Assembly: GCA_910584595.1 (NCBI GenBank) | Contig: CAJUBQ010000012.1 | Location: forward strand, 10,846 to 74,845 | Direction of reading: 5' to 3' | DNA: 64,000 nt | Origin: an uncultured Eubacterium sp. | GTDB taxonomy: Bacteria; Bacillota; Clostridia; Lachnospirales; Lachnospiraceae | In this document: positions 16,756-24,874 of the stretch, one piece after another | Layout of the letters: each line of letters opens with the position of its first letter | How positions within the stretch are numbered: the first letter of the stretch is position 1 | Program-made: the position numbers and the translations under genes | The notes under the pieces: model-generated | The model's database searches: none | Told to the model about the DNA's origin: nothing | What the model saw: the letters and a program-made list of their open reading frames with translations, nothing else

Positions 16756-17752
16756 TCGTTGTCTCCTCCGTTATTTTTTTTACATGCTTTGCAAACTCTC
16801 CGCTCCTTAGCTGCGTTAACATATCTGTGCCTTGTACAAATGCTCCGCTTCCCATCTGTGGACTGATATACAAAACTTTTTTTCTGAGTCTCAGATATGA
16901 TTCTTTTTGCAAAAACTTCTTAAATTCTTGTTTTCGATACTTGCCGTATACATTGTCCCTGACCAGACAAAATACTTTTCCACAGCATTCCATTACCCGT
17001 ACTGCAGCCTGATTCAATGTCCCGCAATTCCATATAATCTTTTTATATTCTGTCTGTTCCTGCAGTAACGATATCAAACATGCCAAATCTTCTTCCTGAA
17101 TTTCATATAAATCTTCGGGATTTTCAGGAGAAAGTACATAATCAAACTGTTCCGTATGATGCAATACGCCCTGTAAACAAATTAAAAACCGCTCCTTCTT
17201 CTGTCGAATTCCAAAAATCAAATCACTAAAATTACCTTGATCTTTTTGAGAAAAAAACATCCTCATTCCTGAAAATTCAGATAAATCTAAATATAAAACC
17301 TTTTCTTTTTCTCCGCAAAGTGATGCATAACATACTGAAAATGGAAGCAGAAAATCATGTCCTCCCGGAGCATAAAAGGCCGTCATTTCCATTTCTACCG
17401 TTTTGCACCGGCAAACCAGAGATTTTTTACTATTTTGTTCATAAATCTGGAAAATTTGTCTTAAAATTTCTGACCCTCTTTGATAACGGAAAATATACTT
17501 TTTTTCTTCTCCAACATCTTTATGATCCGCAAGATGAATCTGAACGATGTGTTCTGCAAGATTTTCATTTTGTATTGTTCCCTCATCACAAAGTATCATA
17601 TCCGGCTGCATCTGCACTAAAAATTCCGGTAATTCCTGATCCCCTTTGCAATTTAAAATTTCCAGATATTCAGGCGCGTTATTTTGAAGACATTCTGTCA
17701 ACCTTTCTAAGTAATTTGTTGCTCCAATAACTGCCAGCTTTATTTTTCCCAA
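16748..17752 (-). CDS. TadZ/CpaE-like protein of the tad operon
   Basis: This 334-aa protein lies between the prepilin peptidase and tadA, the usual place for TadZ/CpaE, the polar localisation factor. An N-terminal receiver-like fold (about 1-95: KLAVIGATNYLE, QPDMILCDE) is followed by a MinD/ParA-like domain starting near FYAPGGHDFLLPF (about 125). The expected deviant Walker A lysine (GGxGKT/S) is absent, so ATP hydrolysis is doubtful. YLDLSEFSGM near 158 fits the next strand. It starts with TTG at 17752, directly after the preceding TGA, with GGGGG upstream. Confidence 0.7.
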   Translation of the reverse strand: MGKIKLAVIGATNYLERLTECLQNNAPEYLEILNCKGDQELPEFLVQMQPDMILCDEGTIQNENLAEHIVQIHLADHKDVGEEKKYIFRYQRGSEILRQIFQIYEQNSKKSLVCRCKTVEMEMTAFYAPGGHDFLLPFSVCYASLCGEKEKVLYLDLSEFSGMRMFFSQKDQGNFSDLIFGIRQKKERFLICLQGVLHHTEQFDYVLSPENPEDLYEIQEEDLACLISLLQEQTEYKKIIWNCGTLNQAAVRVMECCGKVFCLVRDNVYGKYRKQEFKKFLQKESYLRLRKKVLYISPQMGSGAFVQGTDMLTQLRSGEFAKHVKKITEETTNE

Positions 17753-18307
17753 TCACATTCCCCCTAAATACATAAGATATCCTATCAGTACGGGTACAGA
17801 AAAATGGATAAAATTCTGTTTTCCATCAGATTCGTAATCATATTTTGTTATGGATTTTGTTAACAGAGCCGTTTTGACATAATCAGAAAAATAATGAAGA
17901 CGACTATAAAGATTTTTATTATGAACGATCTTGATACAGGACATTACTGCTCCTGCCAAAAATGAAAAAATTACTATTTTAATTAAACTTTTAAGCCCGA
18001 TACAGCTGCTTATTACGGAAAACAATTTGATATCGCCTGCACCCAGTACATGCATAAGAAAAAACAGATAAAATACTAAAACCGGTAAAGAAATTTGAAT
18101 TAGAAAATGAATACCGCCATCCCAGCCATATTCTTCAAAATTACGTATATATCCTAATAATAAACCAAACCCAATCAGCCGGTTACTGATCTTATTTGTA
18201 CGTATATCCATCCACACTGCCGTTATTAACAGAAAAAGCAGACAGATCATAACAATACTCCCAATGGAATCCCCCCTTTTTAATACTCTGAATAATAGCT
18301 CAAACAA
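17753..18307 (-). CDS. A24-family prepilin peptidase, first gene of the tad operon
   Basis: This is a 184-aa polytopic protein with about five to six helices. The catalytic aspartates are in AVWMDIRTNKISN (Asp near 34) and VLGAGDIKLFSV (the GxGD-type motif near 90). It is of the TadV/CpaA type without the methyltransferase domain. As the first gene it should cleave the pilin leader. The C-terminal helix reaches the stop, which touches the TTG start of the TadZ-like gene. Together with the enzyme at 9966-10403 it gives the operon two peptidases, which may differ in substrate (Flp pilin versus TadE pseudopilins). Confidence 0.87.
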   Translation of the reverse strand: MFELLFRVLKRGDSIGSIVMICLLFLLITAVWMDIRTNKISNRLIGFGLLLGYIRNFEEYGWDGGIHFLIQISLPVLVFYLFFLMHVLGAGDIKLFSVISSCIGLKSLIKIVIFSFLAGAVMSCIKIVHNKNLYSRLHYFSDYVKTALLTKSITKYDYESDGKQNFIHFSVPVLIGYLMYLGGM

Positions 18308-18342
18308 ATATGCTGCATAGTCAGATGTGTGTTGTAAGTTGG

Positions 18343-18371
18343 ATTATACGAGCTTTTATTTCATTTGTCTA
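18343..18371 (-). promoter_or_regulatory. Sigma-A promoter of the tad operon
   Basis: On the minus strand, TAGACA (-35, at 18371-18366) and a perfect TATAAT (-10, at 18348-18343) are separated by 17 bases, 36 bases before the first tad gene. Confidence 0.75.
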
Positions 18372-18407
18372 CCCTTTTTTCATGAAAAAATAAACTTTGT
18401 GAAATCC

Positions 18408-18680
18408 TTACAACAAACTGTAAAATAAAATCCCATAAATCAACGCAAAGCCGCTTGTGCCAAGGCTTCCGATTGTCAAAAGATTCAACGGATTTAAACC
18501 TGCAGATACAGGGATCCCTTGCTTATTCAGAAAATCATTCAGTAAAATAATTCCAACACAGCCAACGATCGTACGAACAAAAATATTTAGCACAATTGCT
18601 GCTTTTTGTTTGAGCAGCCCTATTAAAAGCACCAATGCGCATATTCCAATCATAATGATAAAAACATTTTTTTCCTCCAT
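18408..18680 (-). CDS. bofA: BofA-like pro-sigma-K processing inhibitor
   Basis: This protein of about 90 aa has three hydrophobic segments (about 5-22, 27-48, 65-88) and the family region LNPLNLLTIGSLGTSGF near the C-terminus. In spore formers BofA holds the SpoIVFB protease inactive in the outer forespore membrane until sigma-K is needed. I place the start at 18680, where AGGAG sits 5 bases before ATG. A TTG at 18752 with AGGAAA would add 24 residues. The DUF2508 gene, its usual neighbour, is divergent here. Confidence 0.75.
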   Translation of the reverse strand: MEEKNVFIIMIGICALVLLIGLLKQKAAIVLNIFVRTIVGCVGIILLNDFLNKQGIPVSAGLNPLNLLTIGSLGTSGFALIYGILFYSLL

Positions 18681-18860
18681 AGGAACTCCTGCAAAATCAT
18701 TTTCAACATAACATATGCGCCCGTCCATGAAAATATGTCTGTCTTTTTTCAATGATTTTTTCCTGCGTATGCATATTTTACCAAGTGATGATTATACTTA
18801 TACTATTCAAAATGATTCAGTACGTTCCTAATTTCGAATAACAGAAAGCGAGGTAATACA

Positions 18861-19103
18861 TTGTTTCCTTTTTTTAAACAAGAACCCCAGACAGATGAAA
18901 ATTATCAAACCCTGCTGGATAACCTGACGCAAACGATGAATAGTCTGCATCTTGCTTACCAGAATTTCGAAAATGCCACTGATCCGGAACTTATAGACAG
19001 CTATATTTATGAAGTCAATGCTATACAAATGCGATACAAATTTCTGCTCTGCCGACTAAAGTCGTATGAAACGGCAGAACCATTATATGAATCGAAAGGA
19101 TGA
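18861..19103 (+). CDS. DUF2508 (YaaL-like) small protein
   Basis: This 80-aa helical cytoplasmic protein has the family core NFENATDPELIDSYIYE near residues 37-53 followed by QMRYKFLLCRLK. The start is TTG at 18861 with GAGGT upstream. In Bacillus yaaL lies between recR and bofA, so the presence of bofA next door supports the assignment, although here the two are divergent and recR is absent. Function unknown. Confidence 0.75.
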   Translation: MFPFFKQEPQTDENYQTLLDNLTQTMNSLHLAYQNFENATDPELIDSYIYEVNAIQMRYKFLLCRLKSYETAEPLYESKG

Positions 19104-19152
19104 CCAACGAACCGTCTTTATCATTTTAATATACAAAAACCACACCAAAAGA

Positions 19153-19179
19153 GGCTTTCCAGCTTTATGCCAGAAAGCC
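19153..19179 (-). terminator. Terminator of the flagellin-fliS operon
   Basis: GGCTTTC (19153-19159) and GAAAGCC (19173-19179) form a hairpin with an inner GC pairing. On the minus strand it is followed by TCTTTTGG. It lies 37 bases beyond the fliS stop and also after the plus-strand DUF2508 gene, so it may serve both. Confidence 0.5.
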
Positions 19180-19215
19180 CCATACATGGACCTTTGATAG
19201 AAATTCTGTTTTACA

Positions 19216-19689
19216 TTAAGCAAAAAATCCTCGTGAAGACTGTATCTCACAGCTTTCATTTAAATTATTTTTTCCATATGTATATCCTGCATATACCTGC
19301 TGCGCGTTCTGCATCAATGGTTTAGACGTATCCTGCTTTGCGGATGCTGCAAATGCTTCATACATCTGCTGAAGCATTTTTGTGCTCTCTTCCAGCTCTT
19401 TCAGAGAATGCCGTACCAATACTTTGGCTAACTGTCTGCGGTGAAAATCATACAGAGCAAAAAGCTGTCCTGCTAACTCATATTGAAAATCCAATGTTTC
19501 CTGAAAACTCTTTAAAATTGCATCTGCATAATGCACATAATTCGTCAGCTCCCGCTGATCTTTCTCCTGAAAAGCCTTTTGAATATCCTGTATATATACA
19601 AATAGCATCTCATACTTTATCAGCACCAGCCCACTGCGGTTTGCCTGCGTAATCCTGCGTGTAAAATCCTGTTTTTGCTCCTTTGTCAT
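19216..19689 (-). CDS. fliS: FliS-like flagellin export chaperone
   Basis: About 157 aa, all helical. The FliS pattern is visible: an N-terminal TQANRSGLVLIKYEMLF helix, repeated amphipathic helices with AILKSFQETLDF near 58 and ALYDFHRRQLAKVLV near 77. FliS binds the C-terminal helices of flagellin in the cytoplasm and delivers it to the export gate. The start at 19689 lies 13 bases after the flagellin stop with AGGCAGGG upstream; an earlier in-frame ATG lies inside the flagellin gene. The C-terminal QVYAGYTYGKNNLNE extension is longer than in Bacillus FliS. Confidence 0.82.
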   Translation of the reverse strand: MTKEQKQDFTRRITQANRSGLVLIKYEMLFVYIQDIQKAFQEKDQRELTNYVHYADAILKSFQETLDFQYELAGQLFALYDFHRRQLAKVLVRHSLKELEESTKMLQQMYEAFAASAKQDTSKPLMQNAQQVYAGYTYGKNNLNESCEIQSSRGFFA

Positions 19690-19702
19690 AAGCGCCCTGC
19701 CT

Positions 19703-21223
19703 TTACTGCAGCAAAGATAATACCTGCTGCGGCAGATCATTCGCCTGTGCCAATACGGAAATAGACGCCTGTGTCAGCACATTTTTATTTGTATACTCCG
19801 TCATTTCCTGAGCCATATCCACATCGCCAAGACGCGAAATTGCATTTGTCATATTTTCTTCAGAAGCATCCAAACTGCTGATCGCATAATCCAGACGGTT
19901 TTCATACGCACCCATTTTGGAACGCGCTGAAGAAACAACACTAATTGCATAATCAGCCTGCCGGATTCCTCTGCCGCCTCCATTTATTTCTGTTACATCC
20001 AGGTCATCTATATAAAGAGTCTGTGTATTCAAAACAGGTACTCGAACAGCCAGTTCCTGATCTTTATTAGCGCCAATCTGCAGCTGCAGCGTACCAAGAT
20101 CCGTAGTTTCTAATGTAATTTCTTTGCTGCCGATTACGGCACCGTTTTCTACCAATATATCTGCCCGTATATCACAGCTGATTTGAAATCCGCTTTTATC
20201 TGTAATGATAACTCTGTCTCCCTCATTCTTAACAACTGCCTGACCGGAATAATTTTGATTCGCTGTAATACTATTATTGTCAATTTTTACTTCTACATCT
20301 GCCCCTGTTATCTGTACGGCATTTGCATTCAGGCCTATAAGATTGCCGACATTCGGATTACTGCAGGTAACCGATACTTTATTTGGACCAAAATCCTCAG
20401 ATACAAATGCTAACTGATCTGTAAAAGATGTATAACCGTTCTGTATCTCATCAAATCCCTGCCGGTCTAAATTATCCGCCTGCAACGTACTCGTAGCGCC
20501 GTTTGTAGGAAATACTTTTACTCTGCCTTTGTCACCGGCTTCCCGGATTGCTTCGAATACTTCTCCCGGAGTCATTCCCTCTTTAATCTCTGCCGTCACA
20601 CCGTTAATGGTAACGGTTCCTGCCTCTGCAGCCGTAACAGTTGCTCCGCCGGCTCCTGCACCGGATAAAACAACTTCATGTGACGGAGCCCGGGTAATAT
20701 TCATATTATAAAAATCAGCTTCCACTTCATCAGAAATAATGATATTGTTTATCTTTTCAAACATGCTGTTTTGATTCTGATCTGTTACATATGTTCTGCG
20801 GTCTAACGTACCATCCAGCAATTTTTGTCCATTATATTCAGTGTCTGCTGAAATCCGGTCCACTTCTTCTTTTAACTGTACTATTTCTTTTTGTACCGCC
20901 TGCAAATCTTCAGGTGTATTTGTATCATTTGCTGCCTGCACACATAGCTCTCTCATACGCTGAAGTACTTCTGTCATCTGGCCAATCGCATCGTCTACTG
21001 TTTCAACCATGCTGGAACCATCCGTTGCATTTAAAGATGCCCGATTTAATCCGTTAATCTGTGCCTGCATTTTAAAAGAAATCGCCATCCCAGACGGATT
21101 ATCCTTTGCATTGTTAAATTTCAGACCTGAAGATAATCTTTCTACGGATGCTGATAAACTATTTTCATTTCGAAGCAATTGATCGTTGACAATTACTGCT
21201 GATAAATTCTGATTAATTTTCAT
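19703..21223 (-). CDS. Flagellin
   Basis: The 506-aa flagellar filament subunit has the conserved N-terminal D0/D1 region (about 1-165: ERLSSGLKFNNAKDNPSGMA near 28, IVQLKEEVDRISADTEYNG near 113). The C-terminal D1/D0 region (about 415-506) contains YENRLDYAISSLDASEENM and ends in LPQQVLSLLQ. The central variable D2/D3 part (about 170-410) is exposed on the filament. It lacks a signal peptide, as expected for type III export. It is followed by fliS in the same transcript. RBS GAGGT precedes the ATG. It is a medium-large flagellin with Lachnospiraceae-like ends. Confidence 0.96.
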   Translation of the reverse strand: MKINQNLSAVIVNDQLLRNENSLSASVERLSSGLKFNNAKDNPSGMAISFKMQAQINGLNRASLNATDGSSMVETVDDAIGQMTEVLQRMRELCVQAANDTNTPEDLQAVQKEIVQLKEEVDRISADTEYNGQKLLDGTLDRRTYVTDQNQNSMFEKINNIIISDEVEADFYNMNITRAPSHEVVLSGAGAGGATVTAAEAGTVTINGVTAEIKEGMTPGEVFEAIREAGDKGRVKVFPTNGATSTLQADNLDRQGFDEIQNGYTSFTDQLAFVSEDFGPNKVSVTCSNPNVGNLIGLNANAVQITGADVEVKIDNNSITANQNYSGQAVVKNEGDRVIITDKSGFQISCDIRADILVENGAVIGSKEITLETTDLGTLQLQIGANKDQELAVRVPVLNTQTLYIDDLDVTEINGGGRGIRQADYAISVVSSARSKMGAYENRLDYAISSLDASEENMTNAISRLGDVDMAQEMTEYTNKNVLTQASISVLAQANDLPQQVLSLLQ

Positions 21224-21255
21224 TCTGCATACCTCATCTCTTTGATTATTAGTTT

Positions 21256-21263
21256 ATTTCGGC
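21256..21263 (-). promoter_or_regulatory. Possible sigma-28 (FliA/SigD) -10 element of the flagellin gene
   Basis: GCCGAAAT on the minus strand (21263-21256) matches 7 of 8 bases of the GCCGATAT consensus and lies 33 bases upstream of the flagellin start codon. The matching TAAA -35 is not clear at the expected distance (TTAT is seen), so this is tentative. Confidence 0.35.
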
Positions 21264-21339
21264 CAGATATTCCATTTCCATAATAAAAATATGAAAATTT
21301 CACATTTTATCCTTACAAAACGTTTGCGTCACTGTTCTA

Positions 21340-24300
21340 TCAGGCAGCCCGTTCCAAATGTTTTACTGTACGAATAAAAGCTTCTGCCATTCCATACAAT
21401 GTCTTTGTCTGCACCTCTCTTAACTCTTCTGATTCCGGCTCTTCACTTTCTCCGCTTGTTGCAGAAAAACTATTCAAATCCAGTCTGCTGTTCATTATAA
21501 AGTTTAAATCCAGCGGCCCATCTTCTACCTCTTTCAGCGCTTCCGCAATTTCCTGTCGTTTTGCCTCTAGCAATTCTGTCGTTTGTCTGGAATCTGCAGT
21601 AACATATCCGCTGAAACCTTTTTGCTTTGCCCGAAGCTCTGCTGCAATTTTTCCATGAAGCCCGGAATCTAACGTAATATTTACAAGTCCTTTTTGTTCT
21701 TTGTTACGTACAATTTTCATCGTTACGTTTGTAACTTCTCCATCTACAACAATCGGCATGGAAAAACATTCTGAAGAAGCCATTTTCGCACCAATCGAAA
21801 TCTGTGCATTCATCAATTTAAGCCCTCTGATATCAAGACTTGTTGTATCTGGTTCAAGAATCATTGTACTCATACATTTTTCAGCGCATTCTGCCAGTTC
21901 AGCAACAGCTTTTGCAAGCTCTTTTGGCTTTTTAACATCTTCGCCAAACCGCCTGAGCAGCTCCTCTTTCAGCGCTTCAAAATCTACTTCTGTACTCCCA
22001 TCCTCATTTTCTGTTAAATACTCATCCGGACGAAGTTCCGAATCCGGTTTTCGCCCATTACCTGTCCCAAACAACCTGTGGAAAGCAATATTTCGGTCAT
22101 GCAGCAATTCGGAGACTGCCATCACATTCAGCATCGTATTTGGTATCTCGTACTGTTCCAAAACATGAAATACTTCTTCCGAAGATTTTGCACACGTTTC
22201 TAAATCTCTTAACTGCTGCTGATCGTAAGCTTCTCTTGCCGCCAGATCTTCCGGCGCTTCCTGAAGCTGCCGCAAAAACTGTTCCGGCGTCAGATCTTCC
22301 CATCCGCTTTCATTCGTTACAGTACGAAGACGTTCCGGTGAAATTTCATGGAATGCCTGTTTGATACACTGGCTCTGATAACCGGACTCAATCTGATCTG
22401 TAATGGAATCGACATATCCACCGCTTTCCAGTTCTCCAAAGGACTTATCCACTTTAATATCTAATTCTCCATGCCTCTGCGTACGCACTGCTGCCATAAG
22501 ATTACGCATCGTAATCTCTGCACCTTGTTCAACAAGAGCGCCTACTGCCGCTCCATCCGTCTCGACAATATGATTCATCAGACGGTAAATTCCAATATAT
22601 GAATTTCTCTCTTCCTGCGAAATGTTATGATTCTGTTCCAGCTTAAATAAGTATTCACTATATTTATCTTCCGGCGCATCAATATGCAGTTCTGTTTTAA
22701 TCTGCTCCGCCTGCTGATTGAGTTCCCGAATATCCATATCTAACGGATTCATTCCCCTGCCGATAAACTCTCTTACTACTGACGGCGTTAAATTATGAAA
22801 CGCTGCCTGTACCTGCTGATCTACCGCTTTCATCTTTGCAACGTTTTCTGGCGTAATCTCAATCTGATTATAGCCAAGAATCCGTACCGCACGTTCATTT
22901 TCAGGGCTTACTTCCTGGCCAATCTGCTCTAGAATATCGTCAACATTCCTGAACGCTTTTTGTATAGAATCACCCAGATCTTTGCGGACTCCTGTCTGCA
23001 TGGATTCGTACCGCTCATTCGCCTGCTGAAAATTCTGCTGCATGGCGCTGCCTTCCTGATGCAGCTCTTCGAGCGTAGAAACCTGCATATTCCGGGTGCC
23101 AAGTGCATAAGCGGGCATCCCCTTTAACTCTTCCAGCTTTGCAGATGTCTCAGCAAACAGGCTCACATTCGCCTGCGTTGCCTCTACCCCGCCATCTTTT
23201 AACATACTTTTATAAAAATTATCTTCAAACTTCTTTAAATGAGCAATCAGCTCTTCCATAGGACTCGTATCCAATGAAATACCATTCTTAAGCATTTTAT
23301 AACTGGCTTCTATCGTCATCGACATGCGGATTTCTTCCAGCTGCCTGCGAGCTGCAACCAATGTAATTTCAACACTGGTAAGCTGAACCAGCCTCGTACG
23401 CAGCAAAATTCCCGGAACTTCCTGCGGAACAGGCGCAGTACTGCCAACCGGTATCCCGTTTGTAACAGTTACCCCCGCACTGCTTTTTTCTGACATCTCT
23501 GGTATACTTCTGCTTTCTGAATCCGCATCCGCATTTTCTATATATGCATCCGTTTTTGTATCTTCCGTTTTCATTTCCATCTGCGCATTTTTTTCTGCGT
23601 CAGACGCATTCTGTATTAGCTGTGTAATTTCTTCTTTTTCTGATGCGCTAATACCAGCCAAATTCTGATTATGTGCCTTTTCCAGATTTTGAATTGTCAC
23701 CGGCTCACCCTTGCTTATCACATAAGCCAGATCCTCATCTGTCGTCTGCTGAATAATATCAACCGCTTTCTGCGCCTTTTCAGCCAGAGAAAAGCCATCC
23801 AACAATATCGCATCCTGCGGCCTTTTTCCGTCTGCTATTGCTGTAATCATCTGGTCTATGAGCTTTTCAGTATCACCTGGTACATCTATCGTTTTTAGCT
23901 GTGTTAAATAATTTAAATTCTCAGCTGTCAGGGCAATTTCGTTTTGCATCAGCCATTGACTGTCTGCAAGTGTACGCTCATCCTCTTTCTGCCCTGATTG
24001 CGCTATAACTTTAGAAATTTGTTCTTTCATCCCCTGGAAATCCACAGGTATTGTATTTTGATTCCTATATACTGCACTGCCGCTGTATTGCGCTTTGTAC
24101 AAATTTGCTATGGTCGGTTCCAGCTGATTATCCAACATGTATTTTAATGCCCCATCATTGAGCTTATGCAATTCCTCTGCCTGTAATAATGCCCGTTTGC
24201 AATCTGTCACATTATCCTCAGTCAGTGGTATATCCGCCTGCATATGCTGGATTCTTCCAGAAAGCGTCTGCGCAAACGCAGCATTTCCGGCAAATGCTTC

Positions 24301-24750
24301 GATCTGTTCCGCACTTAGGCTGTCTCCAAAATAACTGATATCCACACCTGCTTTCGCCAGCTCCATTTTTATTTTATCCGTTACGGTCACAACTGTTTTC
24401 ATATCCGTTTGCTGCAGAGAAAAACCTTCTTCTTCCATTTGTCTGCAATCTGCAGAAGTTGTTGTATTTGAAGCAACTACCATCTGATTTTTCATAGTTG
24501 CCGTATTCATATTTTCTGCCTGCTGCATGACATCTTCTGCCGTACCGGTTTTACTCTCCTGCTGAGGTTTCTGGTAGGTCACTTCCTCTGTTTTCTCTCC
24601 TTTTGACAATTTCTCTGTCTCAGCCACCCTGCCCATGCCTGCAGAAACCGTTCCAAAATCAAAACTCTCCTGTTTTATGCTGCTTCCGATTCCATCCAGC
24701 AGATTTGCACCATCTATCTGTATATTCTGCACTCTATGCATTCTGTTCAT
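21340..24750 (-). CDS. Very large DUF6240-type flagellum-associated protein
   Basis: About 1136 aa, acidic, Gln/Glu-rich and mostly helical, with no signal peptide or membrane span. It has a long repetitive pattern of units such as LTAENLNYL, ITPENVAKM, LTEDNV and GAEITMRNLMA, each marking a roughly 70-100-residue helical repeat (VTIQNLEKAH, LEPTIANLYKA). This layout matches the DUF6240 proteins found beside flagellar genes in Lachnospiraceae. FliK/hook-length-like or chaperone roles have been suggested only by location. I place the start at 24750, after AGGAAAGG. The longest reading frame begins inside glgB and is unlikely. The terminal region (about 960-1136) resembles a FliK-type C-terminus (VTNVTMKIVRNKEQKGLVNI). 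Confidence 0.7.
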   Translation of the reverse strand: MNRMHRVQNIQIDGANLLDGIGSSIKQESFDFGTVSAGMGRVAETEKLSKGEKTEEVTYQKPQQESKTGTAEDVMQQAENMNTATMKNQMVVASNTTTSADCRQMEEEGFSLQQTDMKTVVTVTDKIKMELAKAGVDISYFGDSLSAEQIEAFAGNAAFAQTLSGRIQHMQADIPLTEDNVTDCKRALLQAEELHKLNDGALKYMLDNQLEPTIANLYKAQYSGSAVYRNQNTIPVDFQGMKEQISKVIAQSGQKEDERTLADSQWLMQNEIALTAENLNYLTQLKTIDVPGDTEKLIDQMITAIADGKRPQDAILLDGFSLAEKAQKAVDIIQQTTDEDLAYVISKGEPVTIQNLEKAHNQNLAGISASEKEEITQLIQNASDAEKNAQMEMKTEDTKTDAYIENADADSESRSIPEMSEKSSAGVTVTNGIPVGSTAPVPQEVPGILLRTRLVQLTSVEITLVAARRQLEEIRMSMTIEASYKMLKNGISLDTSPMEELIAHLKKFEDNFYKSMLKDGGVEATQANVSLFAETSAKLEELKGMPAYALGTRNMQVSTLEELHQEGSAMQQNFQQANERYESMQTGVRKDLGDSIQKAFRNVDDILEQIGQEVSPENERAVRILGYNQIEITPENVAKMKAVDQQVQAAFHNLTPSVVREFIGRGMNPLDMDIRELNQQAEQIKTELHIDAPEDKYSEYLFKLEQNHNISQEERNSYIGIYRLMNHIVETDGAAVGALVEQGAEITMRNLMAAVRTQRHGELDIKVDKSFGELESGGYVDSITDQIESGYQSQCIKQAFHEISPERLRTVTNESGWEDLTPEQFLRQLQEAPEDLAAREAYDQQQLRDLETCAKSSEEVFHVLEQYEIPNTMLNVMAVSELLHDRNIAFHRLFGTGNGRKPDSELRPDEYLTENEDGSTEVDFEALKEELLRRFGEDVKKPKELAKAVAELAECAEKCMSTMILEPDTTSLDIRGLKLMNAQISIGAKMASSECFSMPIVVDGEVTNVTMKIVRNKEQKGLVNITLDSGLHGKIAAELRAKQKGFSGYVTADSRQTTELLEAKRQEIAEALKEVEDGPLDLNFIMNSRLDLNSFSATSGESEEPESEELREVQTKTLYGMAEAFIRTVKHLERAA

Positions 24751-24833
24751 CCTGCCTTTCCTGCGAAAATCTAATGTCTGTCTCACAGTCTTATAGAATA
24801 TGTCGGCTATTTCTTTTGAAAACTTTATAAAAT

Positions 24834-24867
24834 AAAAAGGCACGTGCACTTCTGCACATACCTTTTT
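24834..24867 (-). terminator. Strong rho-independent terminator of glgB
   Basis: On the minus strand AAAAAGGTATGTGCA pairs over 15 positions (two G-U) with TGCACGTGCCTTTTT around a 4-base loop, directly 8 bases after the glgB stop region, ending in a T5 run. Confidence 0.85.
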
Positions 24868-24874
24868 ATTCTTC

